Assembly: GCA_023717585.1 (NCBI GenBank)
Contig: JAMQPJ010000557.1
Location: 1 to 8,256 of the forward strand
DNA length: 8,256 bases
Source: Thermoanaerobaculia bacterium
GTDB taxonomy: Bacteria; Acidobacteriota; Thermoanaerobaculia; UBA5066
Direction: 5' to 3'
Translations under genes and position numbers: made by a program
In this document: piece after piece, positions 1 through 4,984 of the stretch
Layout: each line of letters starts with the position of its first letter
Numbering within the stretch: position 1 is the stretch's first letter
The notes under the pieces: model-generated
Told to the model about the DNA's origin: nothing
Databases searched by the model: none
What the model saw: only the letters and a program-made list of their open reading frames with translations

Positions 1-842
1 TCGGCCGCGGGATCCGGCCCTCCGTTCTCACGCGCGGTTATGGCCGCGCGACGCGTGGCGCGGTCGTCGTCTCCGATGGAGCGGGAGCCGTCGCCTCGGT
101 GAACGATTCCGGGGACGAAGCCGCCGTCCTCGCTCGCGCGCTTCCCCGCGTCCCGATCGTGGCCGATGCCGACCGCCTTGCCGCCGCCCGCCGCGTCGAG
201 GAGCTCGTCCCCGACGTGCGCGTTCACCTCCTCGACGACGGGTTCTCTCATGTCGCCCTCGCACGCGACCTCGACATCGTGCTCCTCGACGCGACGGCTC
301 CCGACGCGGGCGGCGCGCTGCTGCCCGAGGGGCGCCTGCGCGAGCCCCTCTCCTCGCTCGCACGGGCCGACCTCGTCGTCGTGACGAAGTGCGAGCAGGC
401 CGACCCCGCCGCCGCGCGCGCGCTCGCGAACCGTTGGGCCCCCGGGGCGCCCGTCTACCACGCCCTCACGCGTGTCCTCGGCATCCGCGACGACTCGGGA
501 GAGGAGGTCCGGGCCGAAGACCTGCCGGGGCAGACGCTCGTCGCCGTCGCCGCCCTGGCCCGCCCGGAGGCCTTCTTCGCCACTCTCGCCGATCTCGGGA
601 TCGCGCCGGCCCGCGTGGTCACGTTCCGCGACCACGATCCGTACGGGCAGTTCGCGATGGGCCGGATCGAGAAGGCAGCCGAGGAGTCGGGAGCGACCGC
701 GGTCGTCACGACCGAGAAGGACGCCGTCAAGCTGGAGGGACGCCTCCGCCTCCCTCTCTTTCGCGTCGCCGTGGAGATGGCCGTGACGGAAAACGGCTTC
801 GTGGAGGACGCGCTCCGGTGCCTCGCGCGCCCGCCGTCCTGA
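1..842 (+). CDS. lpxK: Tetraacyldisaccharide 4'-kinase LpxK, 3' part (5' end outside window)
   Basis: LpxK transfers the ATP gamma-phosphate to the 4' position of the lipid A disaccharide at the inner membrane. The reading frame is open from base 3, giving 279 visible residues up to TGA at 840-842. Family motifs appear in the right order: LTRGYGR (27-47), a GDE motif near 110-120, DDGFSH (234-251) followed by a RDLDIVLLDA-type strand, FRDHDPY (624-644) and TEKDAVKL (711-734). The DDGF(Q)H aspartates bind Mg/ATP in characterised LpxK. The GDE and DH motifs probably supply the catalytic Asp and His. The N-terminal membrane helix and P-loop (GNxTxGGTGKTP type), roughly 70-90 residues, lie upstream of the window. 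Internal GTG and ATG codons such as the GTG at 99 are not the start, because family sequence continues upstream of them. A Ser replaces the usual Gln in DDGFQH. The next gene begins 7 nt downstream, so the two are probably co-transcribed. Identification is secure. Confidence 0.95.
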   Translation, partial: GRGIRPSVLTRGYGRATRGAVVVSDGAGAVASVNDSGDEAAVLARALPRVPIVADADRLAAARRVEELVPDVRVHLLDDGFSHVALARDLDIVLLDATAPDAGGALLPEGRLREPLSSLARADLVVVTKCEQADPAAARALANRWAPGAPVYHALTRVLGIRDDSGEEVRAEDLPGQTLVAVAALARPEAFFATLADLGIAPARVVTFRDHDPYGQFAMGRIEKAAEESGATAVVTTEKDAVKLEGRLRLPLFRVAVEMAVTENGFVEDALRCLARPPS

Positions 843-849
843 AGCGCTC

Positions 850-1743
850 GTGCCGAAACACCGCACGGCATTCCGCAATCGTCTCGAGGCCTTCCTCGCC
901 CGCGCTCTCGGGGCGTCCCTCGCTCGGAAGACGCCTGAGGCCGCCGAGGCGGCGGGGCGCGCGCTCGGGCGACTCTTCAGGAGGCTGGACGGGCGACGCC
1001 GGTCTCTCGCGAGAAAGAACCTCTCCCTCGCGTTCCCCGAGCTGACGGCCGCAGAGGTCGAGGCCCTTTCCGTCCGCTGCTTCGAGCACTTCGGGGGCGT
1101 GACGGCCGAGCTGGTCCACGCCGCCGCTCACGAGCCCGGGGACGCGCTCCAACGCGTCGAGACGGAAGGCGCCGCGATCGCGAAGGATGCCTTCGCGACC
1201 GGGCGTGGCGTCTTCTTCCTGACCGCCCATCTCGGGAACTGGGAGTGGGCGGCGCTCGGCACCGGCGCGCTCGGCATTCCGACCGGCGTCGTGGCGCGCC
1301 CGCTCGACAATCCCCTGCTCGACGCGACGTTCACGCGCCTGAGGACGTCCACGGGAAACACAGTGATCGGGAAGCGCGACGCGGTCCGGGTCATGTTGCG
1401 CGCCATCCGGAGCGGCGGCGCGATCGGGATCCTCATCGACCAGCACGCCCACCCTCCTGACGCCGTCACGGCGCCGTTCTTCGGGCGCCCGGCCGCAACC
1501 TCCTCGGCCCTCGCGAAGCTCGCGGACCGCACCGAGGCGCTCATCGTCCCCGCCCACGCGGTCCGCGTCGCGCCCGCGCGCTGGCGCCTGACGTACGAGC
1601 CTCCGTTGGACGTCCGGACGCTTTCCCGGGAGGAGCGCGGAGTCGAAAGGCTCACGGCCCGCCTCAACGGAATCCTGGAGCAAATGATTCGGCGCAACCC
1701 GGAACAGTGGTTGTGGCTCCACAATCGATGGCGGCTCGACTAG
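850..1743 (+). CDS. Lipid A biosynthesis acyltransferase, LpxL/HtrB family
   Basis: A 297-residue membrane-associated acyltransferase of the LpxL/LpxM (HtrB/MsbB) family, which adds secondary acyl chains to lipid A from acyl-ACP. The sequence shows an N-terminal RxxxRKNLSLAFPEL segment (about 51-65), typical of the family. The catalytic HX4E motif is HLGNWE (His127, Glu132). It is followed by ARPLDNPLLD, the GILIDQHA strand, and a C-terminal NPEQWLWLHNRWR motif that matches the family P-x-QWxWxHxRW ending. Length is normal (about 290-310). The start is taken as GTG at 850, 7 nt after lpxK stops. No clear Shine-Dalgarno is visible, so translational coupling or a slightly different start is possible. 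Placement directly behind lpxK supports a lipid A role. LpxL versus LpxM type, and the chain added, cannot be told from sequence. A strongly hydrophobic N-terminal helix like that of E. coli LpxL is not obvious. Confidence 0.9.
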   Translation: MPKHRTAFRNRLEAFLARALGASLARKTPEAAEAAGRALGRLFRRLDGRRRSLARKNLSLAFPELTAAEVEALSVRCFEHFGGVTAELVHAAAHEPGDALQRVETEGAAIAKDAFATGRGVFFLTAHLGNWEWAALGTGALGIPTGVVARPLDNPLLDATFTRLRTSTGNTVIGKRDAVRVMLRAIRSGGAIGILIDQHAHPPDAVTAPFFGRPAATSSALAKLADRTEALIVPAHAVRVAPARWRLTYEPPLDVRTLSREERGVERLTARLNGILEQMIRRNPEQWLWLHNRWRLD

Positions 1744-1759
1744 GGCGTGACGCAGCCCC

Positions 1760-1793
1760 AAAAAAAAACGCCCGGGCACGAGGCACGGGCGTT
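1760..1793 (-). terminator. Intrinsic terminator of the small secreted-protein gene
   Basis: Read on the minus strand, the 8-bp stem AACGCCCG/CGGGCGTT (1786-1793 with 1767-1774, 11-nt loop) runs straight into nine T residues (complement of 1760-1768). This is a textbook Rho-independent terminator about 25 nt after the TAA of the 1818-2138 gene. It lies between two convergent genes. On the plus strand the same hairpin lacks an adjacent T run (the nearest, at 1808-1813, is 14 nt away), so efficient stopping of the lpxK transcript here is less certain. Confidence 0.85.
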
Positions 1794-1817
1794 GAAGCTC
1801 GAAGCTGTTTTTTGAAC

Positions 1818-2138
1818 TTACTTGGTGGCAGCAGGGGCCGCGGCCGGGGCCTTCGGGGCGGGGGCGGGCGTCGAGACGGTGGCCGCCTCGGTCTTCGTCG
1901 TCTCGCTCTTCACGGCGCCGCTCTTCTTCGTGACCTTCTTTTTCGCCTTCTTCGTCGTCTTCTTGGTGGTCGGAGTCGTGGTCTCGGTGGTCGTCGAGGC
2001 CTTTTCGGTCTTGGCGCCCGTGACGGGGTTGGTCGTCGTCTTCGCCTCGGTCTTCGTGGAGGTCTTCGCCTCTTCGGCGAAAGCAACCCCGAGCGACAGG
2101 ACGGCGACGGCGACGAGAGCGGAAAGGGTCTTCTTCAT
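1818..2138 (-). CDS. Small exported Lys/Thr/Ala-rich protein, unknown function
   Basis: I do not recognise this 106-residue protein. It starts at ATG 2136-2138, chosen because a GGAG ribosome site sits 6 nt upstream and a clean signal peptide follows: MKK, a hydrophobic core LSALVAVAVLSLGV, then AFA before EEAK (likely cleavage after residue 21). An upstream in-frame start at 2195 would add 19 charged residues and spoil the signal. The predicted mature part (about 85 residues) contains only A, E, G, K, N, P, S, T and V. By my count it has about 25 Thr, 18 Lys and 7 Glu, so it is basic, with no aromatic, Cys, Arg, Asp or Leu/Ile. A Lys-rich middle (KKTTKKAKKKVTKK) is followed by a Pro/Ala tail (PAPAPKAPAAAPAATK). 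It is probably disordered and periplasmic, perhaps binding an anionic polymer such as LPS, peptidoglycan or DNA; that is inference. It has its own terminator. The hydrophobic ORF on the opposite strand is its shadow. Confidence 0.8.
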   Translation of the reverse strand: MKKTLSALVAVAVLSLGVAFAEEAKTSTKTEAKTTTNPVTGAKTEKASTTTETTTPTTKKTTKKAKKKVTKKSGAVKSETTKTEAATVSTPAPAPKAPAAAPAATK

Positions 2139-2366
2139 TTTTTTCTCCAGTCCCCTGTTTCTGTGGCCGGCTCGGGGTCTACCGACGGAACACACAGCGC
2201 AACCTCGCTGCCACGCGCAAAAGTCCGGTCGTGCGGGGACTGTAAAGTGTATTTCTTGGAATGGTTTAGGGGGCTGGAGCGCCGGGGGGAGCCGATGTGC
2301 GGGCGAAGCGCAGATGCACCTTTCCGTGCATTGCTGGTACGGGAAGCGTGGGTTTCCCCTGACGGG
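2139..2366. other. 228-nt intergenic region with small hairpins, no gene recognised
   Basis: This gap lies between two minus-strand genes and must hold any separate promoter of the small exported protein. I see two short inverted repeats: GGGAA/TTCCC (2341-2345 with 2354-2358), just past the HNH stop, and ATGCAC/GTGCAT (2314-2319 with 2326-2331, 6-nt loop). Neither is followed by a T run on the minus strand, so neither is a classical terminator. An AT-rich island at about 2240-2270 stands out from the GC-rich surroundings and contains weak -10-like hexamers on the minus strand (for example TACACT). No riboswitch or known small RNA signature was recognised. Confidence 0.4.
2145..2150 (-). promoter_or_regulatory. 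Ribosome binding site deciding the start at 2138
   Basis: On the minus strand CTGGAG is followed by six A residues and then ATG. The GGAG core at normal spacing, together with the signal peptide it precedes, fixes the start of the small exported protein at 2138 instead of the upstream in-frame ATG. Confidence 0.75.
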
Positions 2367-2966
2367 CTACTTCAGCTCGACGTTCCAGTACGCCATGTCG
2401 AGGAAGTTCTTCCAGGTCGGGTGGATCCGGTGCGCCGACAGGAGGCCGAGCGGAGTTCCCCTCGGCTTCCCCGGGACGCGCCGCAGCTTCATGCCCGCCT
2501 CGTCCGGGAGGCGGTTTCCCTTCCTCACGTTGCACGGCAGGCAGGCGCAGACGATGTTCTCCCAATTCGACGGCCCGCCTCGAGAAAGCGGCGTCACGTG
2601 ATCGAGGGAGAGGTCGGACGTGGAGAAACGCTTGCCGCAATACTGGCAGCGGTTCCCGTCCCGCATGTAGATGTTGTGACGCGAGAACTTGACCTCGTTG
2701 CGGGGTGAGCGCTCGCAGGAGAGTAGCTGGATGACACGCGGCACCCTGATCACGAGATTCGGAGTCGTCACGACGTCGTCGTCGGCCTGAACCGGGACGT
2801 CCTGCCACTCGTTCCAGGCGTACGTCGTGTAGTCGGGCAGGACCGCGCGCACGTGCCCCTTGTAGAAAAGCGTGAACGTCCGCTTGACGTCCGTCAGCGT
2901 CAGGGCCGCGAAGCCGCGGTTCAGGACCAGCACCGGAGACTCGAGCACGGCGGAAGGATAGCCCAA
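2367..2966 (-). CDS. Stand-alone HNH endonuclease family protein
   Basis: A protein of up to 199 residues. Its N-terminal part carries the VLVLNRGFAALTLTDVKRT pattern of the widespread short HNH family (usually VLVLNxxYxPL...). An HNH/zinc-finger domain follows at about 95-155: CQYC (Cys107, Cys110), LDHVTPLSRGG (Asp122, His123), NWENIVCACLPCN (Asn137, Cys142, Cys145, Asn146) and KGNR. His123 is the expected general base. The last HNH position appears to be Asn146, a common variant. The paired CxxC motifs should bind structural zinc. HNH domains cut or nick nucleic acid, but the substrate of this subfamily is not settled and no methylase, restriction or phage partner lies next to it. The start is uncertain: TTG at 2966 gives the longest form, while GTG at 2948 would start close to the conserved VLVLN segment. 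An in-frame TAG at 2973-2975 excludes anything longer. Neither start has a Shine-Dalgarno. It is divergent from waaC. Confidence 0.85.
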   Translation of the reverse strand: MGYPSAVLESPVLVLNRGFAALTLTDVKRTFTLFYKGHVRAVLPDYTTYAWNEWQDVPVQADDDVVTTPNLVIRVPRVIQLLSCERSPRNEVKFSRHNIYMRDGNRCQYCGKRFSTSDLSLDHVTPLSRGGPSNWENIVCACLPCNVRKGNRLPDEAGMKLRRVPGKPRGTPLGLLSAHRIHPTWKNFLDMAYWNVELK

Positions 2967-2973
2967 CGGCTGC

Positions 2974-2981
2974 TAACGTTA
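2974..2981. promoter_or_regulatory. Palindromic -10-like element between divergent HNH and waaC genes
   Basis: The only spacer between the divergent starts (2966 or 2948 on minus, 2990 on plus) contains the perfect palindrome TAACGTTA. In either direction it can be read as a TANNNT -10 hexamer (TAACGT), preceded on the plus strand by an extended TG-n. The usual 6-8 nt to +1 would place transcript starts within a few bases of either start codon, suggesting leaderless or nearly leaderless mRNAs. This agrees with the lack of Shine-Dalgarno sequences. No -35 match was seen. This is inference from sequence only. Confidence 0.35.
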
Positions 2982-2989
2982 CGGGTTCC

Positions 2990-4057
2990 ATGCGAGTACT
3001 CTTCGTGCGCCTCTCGTCTTTCGGCGATGTCGTCTTCGCGCTGCCGGCGGCGAAGGCGCTGAAAGCCGCGCTTCCCGGGACGCGCCTCGCCTGGGCGGTG
3101 GAAGGTGCGCTCGCTTCCCTTCTCGAGGGCGCTCCCTACGTCGACGAGATCCTCGTCGCGAACACCCGGGGGTGGAGGAAAGATCTGCTCGGAAGGAGAA
3201 CCAGGGAAGAGATTTCGGATTTTCTGAGAAGGGTAAGAGGGGCACGCTTCGATCTCGTGGTGGACGCGCAGGGGCTCTTCAAGTCGGCGCTCGTCACCGC
3301 CGCGGCCTTTTCGGCGGGGCGTCGCGTCGGCTTCGGTTTTCGGACCGCCACGGAGAGGATCAACTGCCTCTTCACGAACGAACACGTGGACGTCGACCGC
3401 GCCGCCCGCCCCCACGTCGTCGACCAGATGCTCGCGCTCGCGGAACGGGTCACGGGAAAGAGCGGCTTCGACCGAACACCGGACGTCCGGCATCTCGTCG
3501 AACGGGAAGATCCCGTGGTCGATTCATGGCTGCTGCAAATGGGCCAACAGCGATTCGCGCTGCTACAGCCTTTTTCTTCGAAGGTGAATAAAGAGTGGGG
3601 CGCGGACGACCTGCTCGCCTTCGCGCAGCGTCTCGCGGCGGACGGCATTCAGCCGGTGCTCCGCTGGGGACCGGGAGAAGAGGGCCGGGCGGCTGAGCTA
3701 GTTGCCCTTTCTAAGAAAATCTTCTCTTCGTCTTTTTCCTCTTCTTCTTCTTTCCGAGCAAATACTTCCTCTTCGTCTCTCCCTCTTCTCCTCGCCCCCG
3801 CGACGACGCCGGCTTCCTCCGCGCGCCTCGCGGCGCGCTCCGGGCTCTTCGTCGGTGCGGATACCGGCCCGACGCATCTCGCGGCAGCCGCGGGCGTGCC
3901 CACGCTCGCCCTCTTCGGTCCGACGCCCGCCGAGCGATTCTCGCCGGTCGGGCCACGCGCGGCGGTCCTCCGGGAATTCCCCGCGGACTACAATCGTTCC
4001 GGCTCGAGATGGCCGGCCGATGCAGTTGACGAAGCCGCGCGAATCCTTCTCTCCTAG
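2990..4057 (+). CDS. waaC: LPS heptosyltransferase I (WaaC-like), GT9 family
   Basis: A 355-residue GT-B glycosyltransferase that probably adds the first heptose from an ADP-heptose donor to Kdo on the inner core, in the cytoplasm at the inner membrane. The N-terminal domain shows RLSSFGDVVFALPA with Asp13 (equivalent to the proposed catalytic base of WaaC), a GWRK stretch (61-64), VDAQGLFKSA (91-100) and TATERINCLFTN (119-130). The C-terminal domain shows QPFSSKVNKEW (193-203), LRWGPGEEGRA (224-234), VGADTGPTHLAAAAG (288-302) and FGPTPAERFSPVG (309-321). These match E. coli WaaC better than WaaF. The start is ATG 2990, with no Shine-Dalgarno. Two oddities: a Ser-rich insertion at about 244-263 encoded by a pyrimidine tract, and a patch of AGA/AGG codons at 63-83. 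The 3' end overlaps the next gene by 38 nt. WaaF or another GT9 heptosyltransferase is the alternative. Confidence 0.88.
   Translation: MRVLFVRLSSFGDVVFALPAAKALKAALPGTRLAWAVEGALASLLEGAPYVDEILVANTRGWRKDLLGRRTREEISDFLRRVRGARFDLVVDAQGLFKSALVTAAAFSAGRRVGFGFRTATERINCLFTNEHVDVDRAARPHVVDQMLALAERVTGKSGFDRTPDVRHLVEREDPVVDSWLLQMGQQRFALLQPFSSKVNKEWGADDLLAFAQRLAADGIQPVLRWGPGEEGRAAELVALSKKIFSSSFSSSSSFRANTSSSSLPLLLAPATTPASSARLAARSGLFVGADTGPTHLAAAAGVPTLALFGPTPAERFSPVGPRAAVLREFPADYNRSGSRWPADAVDEAARILLS
3719..3790 (+). repeat. Pyrimidine-rich low-complexity tract (TCT/CTT repeats) inside waaC
   Basis: A run made almost wholly of C and T, with short (TCT)n/(CTT)n units and few G or A, lies in frame within the heptosyltransferase. 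It encodes the Ser/Phe/Leu stretch from residue 244 onwards. Third positions here are often T, unlike the G/C-ending codons before and after. Because the unit is a triplet, slippage would change length without shifting frame. Family motifs resume in frame on both sides (GPGEEGRA before, LLLAP and GADTGPTHL after). Confidence 0.75.
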
Positions 4058-4967
4058 AGCGCTCCCCGAGGCGGCGCGCTCCGCTGCCCCGGGCTCCATC
4101 ATCGCGGGGGCGCTCGTCGCGGTCTTGACGCTCATGGCGGGAGCGAGAGGCGCGGCCGGCAGCGCCGAGAAAGGCTCCTCGCTGTCCGCCGCGCGCGAGT
4201 CCCTTTCCAAGGACCGGCTGTATCCCGTGCCGTTCGGCTCGGGCGAGACGCTCGTCTACACGATCGCCTGGCTGAAGATCGAGGGCGGCGAGATGACGCT
4301 TCGGACCGCCCGCGAGACGACGAGCGACGGCGTTCCGGTCCACCGCATGACCCTCATCGCGACGTCGAACGACTACGTCTCGAAGTTCTACCCGGTGCGC
4401 GACCTCTACGAGACATGGGTCGACGCGCGCGATTTCCAGCCTCTCCGCTTCGAAAAGCACGCCCGCGAGGGCCGCTACGAGTCCGACGAAGTCGAGGAGT
4501 TCGACCTCGCCCGGCGGATCGGAAGCTGGCGGGAGGACCGGACGCCGCTCCCCGAACGCGTGCAGGACATCATCTCCTCCTTCTATTTCCTGAGGGCGCA
4601 GCCCCTCGCGATCGGCCAGGACGTCCGCGTCGACATGTTCTCGCGCGGAAAGGTCTACAAGCTCAAGGCCGCCGTGCTCGAGAAGGAGAAGGTCGAGACC
4701 GAGGCGGGCGTTTTCGACGCCTTCAAGCTGCAACCTCAGCTGCGCGAGAACGAGACCGCCGAGGATCGCAACCGCGGCAAGCTCTTTCTCTGGTTCTCGG
4801 ACGACGAGCGCCGCCTCCCCGTGATGGCCCGGACCGTGATGCCCATCGGGTCCGTCACGGCCCGCCTCAGAAGGATCACCTCAGGTACCAAACCTCCCGG
4901 CCCCGCCGCACCGGCGGGCGCGCCCGGGAGCATGGCCCAGAGAGGCGATCCGCCCGTGGCACCCTGA
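4020..4967 (+). CDS. Exported DUF3108 domain protein
   Basis: A 315-residue protein with the DUF3108 pattern. The domain opens at about residue 70 with PFGSGETLVYTIAWLKIEGG (71-90). It continues through SNDYVSKFYPVRDLYETWVD (117-136), a region where the family describes conversion of a soluble-to-envelope beta-rich fold, and ends around the FLWFSDDERRLPVMARTVMP strand (256-275) and SVTARL. The function of DUF3108 proteins is unknown; they are generally predicted periplasmic or outer-membrane associated. The start is taken as ATG 4020, inside the last 38 nt of waaC, because it precedes a basic stretch and a hydrophobic segment (IIAGALVAVLTLMAGA, 27-42) that looks like a signal peptide with a long n-region. 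The next ATG (4134) would destroy that segment. The C-terminus is a Pro/Ala/Gly tail of about 25 residues. The overlap implies co-transcription and probably translational coupling with waaC. pilB starts 17 nt after its stop. Confidence 0.8.
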   Translation: MQLTKPRESFSPRALPEAARSAAPGSIIAGALVAVLTLMAGARGAAGSAEKGSSLSAARESLSKDRLYPVPFGSGETLVYTIAWLKIEGGEMTLRTARETTSDGVPVHRMTLIATSNDYVSKFYPVRDLYETWVDARDFQPLRFEKHAREGRYESDEVEEFDLARRIGSWREDRTPLPERVQDIISSFYFLRAQPLAIGQDVRVDMFSRGKVYKLKAAVLEKEKVETEAGVFDAFKLQPQLRENETAEDRNRGKLFLWFSDDERRLPVMARTVMPIGSVTARLRRITSGTKPPGPAAPAGAPGSMAQRGDPPVAP

Positions 4968-4984
4968 CCCGCTAGAATCAGGGC
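4962..4984 (+). promoter_or_regulatory. Putative leaderless pilB promoter with operator-like dyad
   Basis: TAGAAT (4973-4978) matches the -10 consensus TATAAT at five of six positions and lies 6 nt before the pilB ATG, so transcription would begin at or next to the start codon. There is no usable Shine-Dalgarno: the only AGGG (4980-4983) is 1 nt from ATG. A perfect inverted repeat CCCTGA (4962-4967) / TCAGGG (4978-4983) with a 10-nt spacer surrounds this box. Its left arm contains the stop codon of the DUF3108 gene. It could be an operator for a dimeric regulator or a short RNA hairpin. No -35 hexamer is evident. Confidence 0.45.

Noticed and set aside
727..1779. 350-codon minus-strand frame opposite lpxK and the acyltransferase
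   Set aside because: Low-complexity Arg/Gly/Glu composition typical of antisense frames in GC-rich genes; the plus-strand proteins carry all family motifs.
1822..2601. Plus-strand frame encoding a very hydrophobic Val/Phe/Ala stretch resembling a membrane protein
   Set aside because: It is the complement of the Lys/Thr codons of the minus-strand secreted protein, which has the signal peptide, ribosome site and terminator.
2994..3001. The palindrome GAGTACTC at the waaC start, repeated upstream of pilT (6813-6820)
   Set aside because: Two copies of an 8-mer in 8 kb can arise by chance, their positions relative to the genes differ (inside coding versus leader), and no further shared flank is seen.
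3719..3790. Possible frameshift or sequencing error in the pyrimidine tract of waaC
   Set aside because: Conserved GT9 motifs lie in the same frame on both sides, and the alternative plus-strand frame gives no family sequence, so an in-frame insertion is the simpler reading.
3702..4019. N-terminal extension of the DUF3108 frame back to 3702
   Set aside because: This part lies fully inside waaC in another frame and reads as Arg/Ser/Pro low complexity; the signal-like segment is best explained by the ATG at 4020.
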